From Monosporascus cannonballus (Eukaryota; Ascomycota; Sordariomycetes; Xylariales): a DNA stretch of 64,000 nt. Position 1 is the stretch's first letter, and the number at the start of each line of letters is the position of its first letter. Shown here piece by piece: positions 9,207-21,625 of this stretch. Below the pieces are notes generated by a model that was not told the origin of the DNA, did not search any database, and worked only from the letters and a program-made list of their open reading frames with translations. A program made the translations under genes and the position numbers. The stretch covers positions 1 to 64,000 of the forward strand of contig QJNS01000343.1 of the NCBI GenBank assembly GCA_004154925.1, in the 5' to 3' direction.

Positions 9207-12200
9207 TTAAGATTGGTTCGCAAGGAAATTCGCGGCCTATACTAAGTTAGCCGTCGCATTGGCGGTAGGTGTACTGGTGATCAATCATGCATACCCGCTC
9301 AAGGTTATAATCATACTTCTCCAGCGCGCGTATAGAATCCGCCCGCGAGTAACCCATGTTGGTCAGGTCCTTGACGAATGGGTCATCATGCGTACCCTCT
9401 TCCGTCAATGCTCTTCCCGGGACATTCGGCCTTTGAGCTGAACCTTGGCCCTCATCTGCGTTCTTGGAGGGGCTACCCGCGTCTCTAGGAGTGTCCATGC
9501 TGGCGAAAATCGCATCCCAATCCTGATTCTCTGGTGCCGTTGGTCCCTTGTTGGCCCCGGGGTTGGAATTCGTATTGTTGGTTGTGAGGGGCTGATTAGC
9601 ACCACCCGTAGCCGGTGTCGAAGAGACGGTGCCAAAGTCGTAGCTACTGTCGATGCCGAATGTGTTGGAGGCGTTGGTGGATTCGCTCTTGGGCTGGCTT
9701 GGAGGCGGGCTGCTGTCAAAGACCGGGTTGAAGTCATCGAGGTTCGACCTCGAGATGTTGGCAAATTCGTCGTCAGCCGAACCCTCCTTAGCGTCCTCCA
9801 GGCCTTCGAATTCGTCGTCCAAGTCGTCGAACGCACCCTTCTTGTTAGCGGGCGCGATGTTATTCGCTGTGCCCGGTGCCGATGCGAAGGAGTCTTCTGT
9901 CTTTGGGAACGAGGGAGATGTTTTCGGCGGCTCTGGGAACGCTGACAAATCACTTTTACCTAAGTTAGTACTCTGACGGGAGATTGCTGGAGTGAACGCG
10001 TCCGGGAATATGAAGCCATACTTTGATTGTTGTGACTGCTTGGTGGCGTCTTCTGCGGCGGTAGCGTCGGATACGGCAGTGCTCTTCGTGGTAGCCGGAG
10101 AAGAGGGAGCCTTCGGAGTGTCCTTTGTTTCGACCTTGTTCTCGGGAGGTGAAGCCGGGGCAAAGTCGTCATCGAATCGGTTCCCCTCGCTTGCCGTTTC
10201 AGATTCGTCATCATCCCGCTCCAGCTCTGAAATGGGAGGGAACTCTGAGTGGAAGTTACCGAACGCGTTACCCGAGTTCTTCCTTGATTGATCCTGAGGC
10301 TGGTTGGAAGAGTTGGCGAAGCTGGCAAACGCCGAATCGAAATCGACCTTCGCGTTGCCCGAATCCTTCATGCCTGCAAACGGGTCGCTGTCTCTGTTAC
10401 TAGCAAAGGATGTTGTTGGCTTAGCATCCGCCGAGGGGTCGTCAGGAAACGCACCGGGAACGGCACCATTGCTTGTAACCGGTCGCCGTTCCTGCGTCTC
10501 GTTTGAGGGGGACCTCTTGTTGGCATCGGGCGCCGAGGCTACGCTGTGGCCAGTAGCTGTCGGCTCAAGATGAGCTGGAGGAGGATTAGGAGACGCCGTC
10601 GCGTCACCAGCCCGACTGACAGGAGGCGAGACCTGTCGAGAAGAGGACAGAGACTCGGCGGTCTCATCGAATGGTAGAAAGCTAGAGTTGAGCTGCCGCG
10701 GCTCTGGCGGCGCTGGCGGATCGGGGGTTAATGTAGCCTTACGGTTGGTAGTATGCGTTGAGGCCGAGGGACTGCCATAGGACCCAACGCTAGCTGAAGA
10801 GTTTCCGGTATTCTGCTGCTTGAATGATGTCACGGGGGGCGGCGTAGCAGAAGGGGCGCCAGTGAAGCTACCGAAGATATCGTCGAAAGTTTTCTCACCA
10901 TACGGCTTGGCAGGAGGAGGCGAAGCGAAGGCACCCATAATATCGGCACTGCCGGTGCGCCTAAAGAAGGGGTTGTTCGCGCTCGAGCTTGATAGTGCTG
11001 GGCTCGCCACCTGAGCAGACCCAGATACCGGTGAACCAGTGTTAGCTTGGCGCGAGAGCTCCTCGTTACTCTTGGCGAGGTCTTCAGCCTCAGCCTTCAG
11101 TTTGTCACGCTCGCCCTCGATTGTCGAGAGTTGCTTCTTGTTAATAGCCACCAGGCCCTTCTGTTGGCGAGCATCCGACTTTAGTTTCTCGATCTGGGGC
11201 TTCAGTTGCGCGATCTCCGCGTTTACCGCGCTGATGCGTTGTTTAAGGTTGGCGTTCTCTTGTTGATCCGCCCGTAGGGTTTCCGAGAGCTGCCGGTGCT
11301 GATTCGATACGTCTTGATAGCTCCCATCGATCGTTACCATCTCACCGGTGAGTGCCCTGGTCTCCTCGCGCACAGCCCTAAGCTGTTCCTCCAGAGCCCG
11401 AACTTCCTGGGCTTCCTTCTCGTAGAGACTGCGCAGCTGTGCCAATCTTTGCTCAAAGTTCTTCTTCTGCTCGGTGGCCTGGTTGAGCTCTCTCTGGGTG
11501 GTACTACGTTGCCCTTGCACTTGTTGCATTTGCTTCGAGAGCGAACTGACCTGGTTGGACAGGTTGGCCAACTCGGTGGATTCGTTCGTGATCTTCTTGC
11601 TCGCCTCGGGGTCGTTGTCGGCGAGGAGATCGTCCATTGTCGACGGCCTTGGAGCCGAGCCCGCCGAGCCCCCGGTATCATGAGTAGTCAACGATTTTCC
11701 AAACGACGAAGATGGCACAAACGGCTTGAAAGTATTGGCACTGGGCGACCGCTGCACGGGAGATCCCGGCGCACCGCCAGCGAAAGGATCCTTGGCAGCC
11801 GGTCCTCCCGTCGACAGAGGTACTTGAGCAGGAGCAGAAGGGCTCGGCGAGGCATCCAGTCCGAAGAGGTCATCAAGTGCGGACTTCGGTTGCGGCTGCG
11901 GTTGAGCCGCTATGGGGGCAGGGACAGCAGCGGGTACGGGAACAGGTGCGGGAGCAGATGCGGGAGCAGGGGCATCGAACGGCGACGGGCCTAGCGGAGA
12001 GCGTACTTGGCTCCTGAAGGAAGGAGGGATAAGGTTCGGCGGCAACGTCGTCGGCAGAGGAATGTCTCTTCTGCTCCGCTGCTGGCGAATGAGATACATG
12101 GCGACTGCGAAGGTATCTCTATTGAGTCTACCTTCGGAGGTGATATCCGCGAGATCCCAGATCTGAGCCAGGGTGTCCTCGGGCAAGCTCGATTGGCTCA

Positions 12201-13327
12201 GGAAGGGGACGGCTTCTTCGCCGGTGATAAAACCTCTATTCATCTTATCTAGATCGGCGAAGAATTGATCGAACCTCGCCTTATCGGCCGGTGTGATCAG
12301 CCAGTCACCGCCCGTTGTCTGCGGGGCTATTCCTGTGCTCTGCGGAGGGAGGCCTGGGGGCTGGGGGGCAACACCAGTAGCTTGCGGGCCCAGCGGTGGT
12401 CGTCCTAAGGGGCTGCTCTGTCGGATTGGCGCCGAGCCGCTCAACTGTCGTGGTATGGCGGACAGGCCCGCGCCCGTAGCCTGTGGACTCTGCCTGGGTG
12501 CCGCCCCTGCACGCCTCGTAGCGGCCTCATACAAGGCGGCGGGGAGGATACTGGGCAGAGCCCTCAGACTACCGGACTTCATCGAAGTAAGCAGGTGCAT
12601 GGCGATGACGAACTCGGTCTGGACGAGGGCGCCCCTCTGTTCGGTATCGGCAAGCTGCCAGATTCGTCCCAGGACCTCGTTGGGCAGACCCGACTTCTCG
12701 AAGATGTTCTTGGCTTGGTCGCCGGGTAGCATGTTGCCGTTCTGCAAGGGCTGCCTCTCGAATAGGCCGGCATACTGCGTAACCTTCTCTGGGGTCAAGG
12801 CGGGTATTCTGATGGGACCCCCAGTGGCTTGTGCCTGCAGCGGCGGGGGTGAGGTGGGCGCTGCTGGCGGCGGCGGCGGCGGCGGCGGCGGTGGTGGGTT
12901 GCCGGCGAGATTCAGGGTCACTCCCTCGAAGCGCGGTAAGGGGCCGGGCTGGTAAGCTAGGTCGGGAAGGGGCTCGCGTCCTGCTTGTGCGTGGCCGATG
13001 AGTCGGAGAACGATACCGAAGCCGGAGGGAGTCAGGAAGCCGCGGTTCTCCTTGTCGGCGATCTGCCAGATCTCCCCGAGGACGCGCGAGTCTAGCTTCG
13101 TCTTCTCGAAGAACTTGACAGCCACCTCGCCTGTGACGACCCCGACATTATCGGTATCGGCTTGTCGGAATAGCTGACCATAAGCTCGCTTCTCTTCGGG
13201 GGTAAGGTTGAGGTTCGACGCAGCTGCAGGCCAAGATGTCAGAAGCCATCGTTCACCACCCCATGTTGTTGTGCACGTCGTTAGTATAATTAGACTCACC
13301 ACCGTCGATGTTCGCTTCGGCTGACAT
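9207..13327 (-). CDS. ede1: EH-domain and UBA endocytic scaffold, Ede1-like
   Basis: Early-arriving scaffold of clathrin-mediated endocytosis at the plasma membrane (role known from the family). Model: exons 13327-13300, 13223-9295 and 9236-9207, 1,328 residues. Exon 1 is only 28 nt (MSAEANIDG). The last intron (9294-9237, GTATGC...TATAG) must be removed so that the UBA domain ends LERAANFLANQS; reading through it gives an unrelated tail. Domains: three EH domains at about 17-100, 152-245 and 318-395, each with the DxDxxG-like loops and the IWxLAD core; a poly-Pro run at 119-129; DPF and NPF motifs; a Gln/Glu-rich coiled coil near the middle; an acidic Ser-rich region; and the C-terminal UBA. 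This order is that of Ede1 rather than Pan1, which has no UBA. Confidence 0.9.
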
Positions 13328-14883
13328 GGTGTTTCACAGCCGAGCTTACCAGACTTCGACCCAATACAGAGCTCGGCGACGGGACAGTCAGTAGTAAGTT
13401 GGAAAGGTGGAGAGGGAAGTGGTTCTTGGGGGGCAGAAAGGCCGGGCCGCTTGATGACGGGCAAAAACAATTAAAGACAACGGAAAGACAAAATTGGTCA
13501 ACTTGAGAACATCTGTGAGACGAGCAGGTCTGAAGAAGTTTGACTGGCGGTGATCAACCAGCCGTATGGCTTTCCTTGGTCCCGAGATACGTTGAATAAT
13601 AGTAAAGGGCCTGCTTCGAAACGAAGTGGCTTTGAAACTCAGTCAAGTGTTTATCCCCAACATCGCTCGCTCTTCCGCAGGAGGCTGGAGCTCATTAGAC
13701 TAGGCCTAACTAATACTGTAATAATCCCCCCCTCCCCTTACCAGAATAGTGCAGCATCGTTTAGGTATTAGCAGCAAGCAAGCAGTAATACGTAACTAAA
13801 CAGGGGCCCCACCAGAAAGCTAGGGCCAAGCAGCCTACGTAGCCTAAACTGGCTCTGGTGCTCTGCGGACGAAGCACATGGATTCCCAGGATTCTCAGGT
13901 AGCATCCAGACCCACTAGGCATACCTTACCCCGTGCTGCCGGCCTACCGAGCTGCAGCCCGGGATAGGTCATTGACGAACACTCCGAATATGTGCATATG
14001 TATCTTTCCTGTCGTTCTAACATCAGCTCTTTGCATAGTATGCCATAGTACAAAGAGGGCGATCTTCTGACAGTCCACAAAGGCTCATGTCTCCTTGATC
14101 ACATGGGGTATACGTAATCTACTCCCGCGTACTCCGATGCCTACCCGTGTCGGTATACGGCTTATACAATCCTTTAGGGAGACGCTTTATCCCTTGAGGG
14201 AGGCATATGCATTTAGGCACGTCTTCATGCAGGCAGGCAGGTATACTGTTCCCCACGTCGCAATCGCTTGGTTGTAGTTGTAGGGAATTTATTCTCCTAC
14301 TACGTATACTCCCTCCTATCATCTAGTCCAGATAAGTGTGGCATACGCGTGCAATACCCATGATTGGACATTATGGACCAAACGTGTCGCCCGAATTCGA
14401 CCTGCATGCAGCTTCGACCCAGGCTCGACGAGCAAACCCGCCTGTCAAAATGCAGACCTCGTGGTGGCCTAACCTGGAGCAGAGTGATGATGCAGACCTT
14501 TCATTGGCCGGGCCACGAGTCCTGCGGCCTATATCACAGTGTCTCGGGTCATGAGAATGGCAGATGCAGTTGTCGTAGGACAGGAAAATTACATTAAAAG
14601 GTAATAAAGCGGATTTACAGGGGTGTATGATGCTAATCTGCCTGCTGGGCTTGTCTGTTCTGCTGCCGAAATACGAAGGCCCCTTGCTCGGCGTCCATTG
14701 TGCTAGTCTCACAAATAAAATCAAGGCCTTTCCGGATCTTAAAGCATAAACCACAACTCCCTAACCAACTGTCTGCACAGCCGATTCTTATACGTGGCCA
14801 GATTCCGACGTGGGCAACCAGAGGGCTGTGGCACATCGAGCTTCCATCTAAAGACATGCTCAAAGGTGCACCGCACTCCTTCT
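13328..14883. other. Intergenic between Ede1-like and alpha-tubulin genes
   Basis: About 1.55 kb holding the promoter of the Ede1-like gene (near 13328-13800) and the 3' flank of alpha-tubulin. No open frame looks coding. I see no RNA gene or transposon remnant. Confidence 0.5.
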
Positions 14884-16748
14884 CTAATACTCCGCACCGG
14901 CATCTTCTTCGCCCTCCAGGGAGTCGGTAGCGACTTCCTCGTAATCGCGCTCAAGGGCAGCCAGGTCCTCACGGGCCTCGGAGAACTCGCCTTCCTCCAT
15001 ACCCTCACCAACGTACCAGTGCACGAAAGCACGCTTCGAGTACATGAGGTCAAACTTGGTCGACAGGGCGGACCAGGCCTCGGCGATCGCGGTCGTGTTG
15101 GAAAGCATGCAGCTACAAAGCAGTTAGCATCGATATGTCTGCAGGAGGTTGGGGTAAGGCACGTACACAGCACGGTTGACCTTGGCCAAGTCACCGTTGG
15201 GCACCAGCTCAGGGGGTTGGAAGCAGATACCAAGCTTGAAGCCAGTCGGGCACCAGTCGACGAATTGGATCGTGCGCTTGGTCTTGAGCATGGCGACAGC
15301 GGCGTGGGCGTCCTTCGGCACGACATCGCCACGGTACAGCAGGCAGGTGGCCATGTACTTGCCATGACGGGGGTCGCACTTGACCATCTGGTTGTTGGGC
15401 TCGAAGCAGGACATGGTAATCTCCTGGACCGTGTTGGCCTCGTGGGCCGCCTTAGCCGCCGAGATGATGGGCGAGTAAGCGACAAGAGGGAAGTGGATAC
15501 GGGGGTAAGGCACCAAGTTCGTCTGGAACTCGTTCAGGTCGACGTTCAGGGAGCCGTCGAATCGCAGCGAAGCGGTGATAGAGGAGACAACTAAAAGGGG
15601 TTAGTCAGAGGCCCAGTGGAAGTTCACGTTCGATAACATACCTTGAGCGATCAAACGGTTCAGGTTCTCGTAGTTGGGGCGCTCGAGGCCGAGGTTTCGG
15701 CGGCAGATATCGTAGATGGCCTCATTGTCGACCATGAAGGAGCAGTCGGAGTGCTCAAGGGTGGTGTGGGTGGTCAGGATGGAGTTGTAGGGCTCGACGA
15801 CAGAGGTAGCCGTCTGGGGAGCAGGGTAGACGACGAACTCCAACTTGCTCTTCTTTCCGTAGTCAACAGACAGACGCTCCATCAACAGGGCACCGAAGCC
15901 AGAGCCAGTACCACCACCGAAGGAGTGGAACACCAAGAAGCCTTGGAGACCAGCGCAGCTATCGGCGACACGTCGTATCTTGTCCAAAACTGTGTCGATG
16001 AGCTCCTTGCCCACGGTGTAATGGCCTCGCGCGTAGTTGTTGGAAGCATCCTCCTTGCCGTTGATCATCTGCTCCGGGTGGAAGAGGTTGCGGTAGGTAC
16101 CGGTGCGGACTTCATCGATAACATTCGGCTCCAGATCAACGTATATGGATCGGGGGACGTATTTGCCCTGGCCTTTGGAGATTCGCGAGTTAGAACTTGT
16201 CTCTTTAACCTCAAATTAGTGGACGGTAACATACCGGTCTCCGAGAAGAAGGTACTGAAACCGTGGTCGGGATCAGCGGCCTTCCGTTCGTCGGTCAAAT
16301 ATCCGTCAGGCTATACAAAATGTCAATAAGGTGTTCGCAGTGGGAATACATAGTGTAGACAAACCTGAATGCCATGTTCGAGGCAGTAAAGCTGTACGAA
16401 AGGATTGTCAGCCGGGTCCCAGATTCCGAACTCCCCATGGCCAGTTGATGTTTATGTGATACTGAGCCATGGGTATGGATTTCGTTGCGAAGCGATCCCA
16501 TCCCAAGTGCACGCGAGCTTATCGTCTTGGATCAAACTCACTTCCCAGCAGGCGTTGGCGATTTGGCAACCAGCCTGGCCGACTAGAGAGAGACGCAAAT
16601 GTCAGTAGGGAAGCCCGTTGAGATCGTTGTAGAGCCGAGTGGTTTTGCATCGCGGTCTTCGAATGATGCGGTGAAGGAATATACGCGGTAGGAAGAAGTG
16701 ATGGCGAGGGAATATACACATACCGTTAATGCTGATGATCTCACGCAT
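14884..16748 (-). CDS. tubA: Alpha-tubulin
   Basis: GTP-binding subunit that pairs with beta-tubulin to build microtubules. Seven exons: 16748-16724, 16582-16542, 16391-16365, 16310-16235, 16172-15642, 15590-15167 and 15112-14884, giving 450 residues, the family length. The protein starts [20 protein letters not shown], contains the GGGTGSG nucleotide loop in the fifth exon, and ends in an acidic tail [10 protein letters not shown] with the terminal Tyr found in most alpha-tubulins. Introns are 51-150 nt with GT-AG ends, and four of the six fall before residue 62. Each junction was fixed by the highly conserved sequence across it. The region corresponding to the animal Lys40 loop reads [14 protein letters not shown] 228-codon and a 266-codon frame on the other strand are antisense shadows. 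Confidence 0.97.
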
Positions 16749-17468
16749 TTTGAAGAAAAATACGATGCAATAGCTTAGAATTCAGACAAACGAAGATTAT
16801 TAGCGGGGAGGTCTGAAGTTCAACCTCTCTGAGTACGGGATTCGGAGGTAGATGAGAGTTGAAGGGTTGTTCGTGGATGCGGTTGAAAATCTCGAATGGC
16901 CTTGTTGATTTGAAGGCGTCAAGGGGGACTAGCACTGGCGGGCGAACGCACCGTGTTTAAAACTGTGCTAAGGTAGCAATGCAGGCTCAAATCCGCCTTC
17001 GTCGAAGAGGGGATAGAGGGCTTTTGCTGTAGCCTGGGCACTGTATACATATTTACACAGATAGGTACCCAATATGACAGCAAGCGCGAGGCGTGGATTT
17101 GTTGATATGAGCAGATGAGCTTGCCGAATCCGTCAAGCACAAAGATGCACAGACCATCTCAGGGGAGCAACCCACTTCACCCGGGCCTGCCGGAACGCCT
17201 ACCGAACCTCTCATTGGGCAAAACCTCAATTGCCAGGGATCTCGCCTACGGGGCGATTCATAATCAACAAGTCAAATTAACCCCTAAAGCTCTCCCTTAG
17301 TCTGTAATGTGTACACAGTACAGACTGATGTGTGTTGTTGTTCAATCAATGGGGTTCCTCGCTATCCGAGTGAGAGATGTAAAGCTGGACTTCCATGTGA
17401 AAGCCACGTCGTGATAGTATCATTGTCATCTTGCGCATTCGCGGTCTATGCATATATGATCCATCATC
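16749..17468. promoter_or_regulatory. Divergent promoter region of alpha-tubulin and the Pga1-like gene
   Basis: These 720 bases separate two start codons pointing away from each other (16748 minus, 17469 plus), so promoters for both genes must lie here unless a leader intron extends further. No clear TATA box is seen at a fixed distance from either start. Confidence 0.5.
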
Positions 17469-18244
17469 ATGCTTGGTCTCCTCTCCTTTGCGCTCTTATT
17501 TACCGCTACTACTAGGGTGAGCGCAAATACTGAGAAGACAATCTTCCTCGGCCCACCGACTGTTAATCTCCCTTCCGCCCATCCCTCATTGGACGACTTA
17601 CAAGTCCATACTCTAACCCCTGACAACTGGCAAATACGGACGCACCTAGAAGCACAATTTCCCAGCTTGTCCCATCCGAATGGGAAGGCCGCCTGGTTTG
17701 TTCTCGATGAACTCACCGAGGGTCAACGGTATGAAGTGAGAGTATGCTGGGCCGCCACCGTGAGTAGGGAAGGTTAGACGAGGTCTGTGGATGAGCGACT
17801 GCTCACTCCATCTAGCAACCGACGGCGTTTAGACTCGATACGTACGAACTGTCGACAGTCTTTGAGACTCCTGAGTTGATATCGGAGTTATCAGCATACT
17901 CATCGTCTCGCCGACCAGATGCAAACGATCATGAGGGTACGATCGAACTCCGGGGTGATTCTCATTTTAATGTGAGGCCCGAGAGGAAATCATCAGCTCT
18001 CTTCCTTCGAGTACTGGCCACAGCAGATTATTTCACAACAAACAAGACCTTAATGGCCAACGTGCCACCCGTCTATGTGGATATTATCTTAGATCCCTTC
18101 ATTCTCAACATCTTGCCGCGGTCGCTCGTGCCAACAGTTGCCTACATTATTGTAGTCGCCACTATAACTTGGTTTATAGCACATCGGATTTCGTCGTGGG
18201 TCCGTGGGATCGCCGCTGAACCGAACCGAGAGAAGAAGGATTAA
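17469..18244 (+). CDS. Probable Pga1-type GPI-mannosyltransferase II subunit
   Basis: Two exons, 17469-17759 and 17816-18244, with a 56-nt GTGAGT...TCTAG intron between codons; 239 residues. The N-terminus is hydrophobic (MLGLLSFALLFTATTRVSA), a probable signal peptide or anchor, followed by NTEKTIFLGPP, LHTLTP-like and EGQRYEVRVCW stretches. A single strong membrane segment lies near the C-terminus (TVAYIIVVATITWFIAH) with a basic cytosolic tail ending EKKD. This layout and these phrases match my memory of the fungal Pga1 family, the ER-membrane partner of the second mannosyltransferase of GPI-anchor synthesis. The family call is from memory of sequence style, so the assignment is moderate; a small ER type I membrane protein is well supported. 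Confidence 0.6.
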
Positions 18245-18594
18245 TCAAGTAGCAAGCGCTTCCGACTGGTATCAATTATGCTGCCATCTACAGCCAAACA
18301 AAGAAACCACGCATGTCCCATCCGTCGTCAATCGTAATCAAAGTCTTGCATCCCACGGGATAACGCATGTCGTATCTCGTATTGGTTTCCAGCTCAACTC
18401 CAGAAGGTCACGTCTGAGTATCGCCAGAACATTCCATACGAACACCTTCCTGTAATAGAAAAGGGCAAGGGAGAAAATGCTGCCCAAGTAGAGGACAACT
18501 CCTCTTATCTATGATACCCTTGTTTTTTTTAAAAAAAAAAAACCCCCCCAAAACTACCGCACAAGATCGAGGCTTTATCTTGCTCATCTCACGC
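18245..18594. other. Convergent intergenic spacer
   Basis: The 3' ends of the Pga1-like gene (+) and the WW-domain gene (-) face each other across 350 bases. Apart from a homopolymer block nothing stands out. Confidence 0.5.
18523..18549. repeat. T8-A12-C7 homopolymer block
   Basis: Eight T, twelve A and seven C follow each other without interruption between two convergent genes. It could be a natural low-complexity tract, a poly(A) scar, or a spot where sequencing is unreliable. Confidence 0.9.
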
Positions 18595-20141
18595 CTACCA
18601 GTTCTCTGGGTACCCTCCTTGATGGCTACCATGTTGGCTATGATGTGGCTGCGGCCCCGTAGGAACCGAAGGTCCTCCATTGCCGTATGGGGGCGGACCT
18701 GGGTAGGTGTGTTGACCTGGCGGCGGCGGAACATTGCTGTATGAGGGGCTGTACGTCGAGGGTGGCGGTGGGTACTGTTGAGGACCGCCGTACGACGGCT
18801 GGTGTGACGGTTGTGAGCCGTATTGAGGTTGTGATTCTAGCTCATGTTAGCGACATCTTGCTAAACTACAATGACCAGATATTCAACGTGAATCACATAC
18901 GATAATGTCCCTGCGGCGCTGGGCTATGCCCGTACCCTAACGACTGTCCCGGAGGAGGCGGGGGAACGCCACCGTACTGAGACCCTTGATGCTGCTGACT
19001 GGGAGGAGGGCTGCTGTAGGGATCCTGGTGGCGTGCTTGGTGGCCGGGAGGAGGGGGGTATGATGGTACGGCTGGTTGATTCGGCGGGGAAGGAAATGAT
19101 GGTGTTCCTTGTGGACCCGGAGGGGGAGGGAAAGATGGAGTTCCGTGCTGGTTTGTCGGGTGGTTGTACGGAGATGTACTGTGTTGATTCGAAGGAGAGC
19201 TGTATGCGGCTGTCGGCGCACTCGGCGGTTGGTACGATGTCGGAGGAGCCTGTCCACTATAGCCACTAGATTGGCCCGAGTTCGAATAGCCATAGTTCTG
19301 GTTCTTTGGGGAGCGTCAACAGGTGTCCCAATGCTCCTAGCGGAGTGGCACTTACCGATTGGCGGCCATGGCCGAACATGTTTGCGACACCTCCCATCAC
19401 CGTGCCAGCCAGACCCCCGGAATGTTGGGGCGGGTGTGATTGCCCGCCATGGTAGCTCTGGGCCTGATCGGGTTTGTTATGGCTTGAAGAGAAGATACTC
19501 GATGCCAGCTGGCCGACAAGTTTGCCAGGATTGCCTGGGCCATGTCCACCGGACGAGCTGCCCTGGCTACTGCCATGGCTACCTCCGCCGAGGCCGCCCA
19601 TCAACTGGTTTGCCAGACCTCCGAGGCCATTTGAACCGTTGCTGTTGCCATGCGACCCGCCATGGGGCTTGTTGCCGCCTCCCGATAGTTGGCCGAGTAA
19701 GGCATTAGACGCAAAGCTCTAAGGTAGGTTAAACTGTCAGCGTCGCAATCCAGCACCTCACTTCACCACCCGCCGAGCGAAGTGCGTCTGCAGTAGTTGA
19801 CTTACGCCAAAGCCTCTGTCACCGGTCGGCCCATTGACAGCTCTGCTGGCTTCCTCGGGTAGGATCGGTTCCATTCGACCATCAGCATACTTAACAGTCT
19901 GCGTGCCGTCGGGGTGCGTGATAAGTTCTTGCTGGGCAGGGACGCCATACGGGTGCTCGGTTGCTTGTGCTGGTGTTCCTCCGGGCGCGGCCTGCGTTGG
20001 GATATCCCACTGAGATACGCCAGTGGACAACTGGACAAAATAGTATTTCTTGCTGTTCCCATCCCATTGCGCTATCCATCCCGAAGGGAGTTGTGGTGGT
20101 GCGAACGTGGGGCCATCATTGGGCGAGGCGGGGCCAGGCAT
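18595..20141 (-). CDS. WW-domain protein with Gly- and Pro-rich tail
   Basis: Four exons, 20141-19806, 19718-19356, 19297-18901 and 18836-18595, give 445 residues. A single WW domain lies at about residues 18-49 (LPSGWIAQWDGNSKKYYFV, then a second Trp in SQWDIP), so the protein probably binds proline-rich partners. A short DGTQTVKYADGRMEPI stretch follows. The rest is low complexity: a Gly/Ser/His/Asn-rich middle, then a Pro/Tyr/Gln-rich region with many PPPPG and QYGG repeats, ending GYPENW. Splice junctions were set by keeping this composition in one frame: introns of 87, 58 and 64 nt. There is no enzyme domain, signal peptide or membrane segment. Similar WW proteins are widespread in filamentous fungi, but I know no defined role. 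Confidence 0.8.
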
Positions 20142-21625
20142 GGCTGAAGGCGAGTGCTGGCAGGCGGGCTTTGATTCTCACTTTACTTGTGTACGGATGT
20201 GTATGTTTATAAGACGGGAAATTAACAACAAGAGGCAGGGTGACTGGTTATAGAAAGAGTGCGAAAAGGAAGATGCGACGCGTCAGGATTACAGGCTGTA
20301 AATGAAGGGTTTCATAGAGGAAAAGATCAAAGGCGGGTGTGATACGTACTTTCCCGATCCGCTGGGTAGTACTACGATTTATGTCCCTCCAATAGTGAGT
20401 GCAGGTGGGTTAATTTTTATTTTTTTGGAGAGGGGAATCTTGGATTCAGAGAGACATCTTCTGTAGGGTCCGAGTGATGAAATGGGACCATGACAACCCT
20501 CCCCTGGGACTTCCTGGGCGTTGAAGCTTTTAGAGTTTCTACGATGCAGTGCCTTTCGGAAAGGTGCACATTAGGTATAAAACGGGATAAAACGGTATGA
20601 TACACCGTCGCGCCTTTCAGGGATTCTTTGTTCGTTCATACCATCCAGATTTTCTTCAAACGCGGCCGTATGTAACGATACCTAAGGGTCGAAATGGGTG
20701 GATTACCTGCCTAAGTAGAGATCGGGAGAAAGCTTCGGACTGATGGGGCAGTATCATGAACGTATGATACTGCACCGCACCTTTCCTTATTATTCTCACA
20801 AAAACGCTAGAAGCCTCCATATGAGGCCGCTTGGGTGCTGCGCCACACTACTCTGCCCACTTCTCCTGAGCTGGACCCAAACCGTTAACCCCAGCGGAAC
20901 ATAACAGTGCACAGCCAGCCACACACAATGACGCAGTACTCCCTCTTTCATACAGTTGTCTACAGTCGAGTCATTCAGTTGCCACTGCGGCTTCGCCAAC
21001 GTGAACGCAGGTTACTGTACATTACTCTGCTATGCCAGATCATCCTGGGAGTTTCGGTCCTATCAACCAAGCCAGTTCAGCATTGATAGTCAGGGCTACT
21101 AATGACTACGATTTCATTACCCGCAGGAAATCCCCGTTGAAGTCTAATATTGTGCCAGCGGTCTGTCGATGAGGTGGCTAGCCGCTGTTAGACCGAATCT
21201 GTCAGTAGACTGTCTCCTGAATTAGGCATTCGAGGCCGGGAGATGCTTGTCAGGCCAATCAGGGGTTCTTTCGGATGAACGCGGAACTCAAGGACCGTAT
21301 TGCGACAGCATCTAGGTAGGCCTAATCGCTCGTGACAACCACGAAAGAGCAAGTATAGTAAGATGCACCTAATCTCGGGAGCTCTAAAATCCCCTTCGTT
21401 CTTGTTACGGTCCTAATTTATCTACGCGAACTGCTCCGGCTCCAAGGGACTTCAATCTCGAAGCACGTCGTCCTCGCAACAATTTTTTCTACGTGAGATG
21501 TTATGTCAAGTACAAAACTGCAATCATATCAGCGAGTTCTAGCTAATAATCACCGCTCGCCAACATAGCATCATAAGCAAGCCATGGCCATATCACTTCT
21601 CAAACTTATCTGACGGCCCTGATAC
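20142..21625. other. Intergenic, WW-gene promoter side
   Basis: About 1.5 kb between the WW-gene start and the GH25 stop codon. A T-rich tract lies near 20412-20427. Open frames are below 68 codons. No other feature is supported. Confidence 0.5.

Noticed and set aside
14794..16329. Plus-strand frames of 266 and 228 codons
   Set aside because: Antisense to alpha-tubulin exons.
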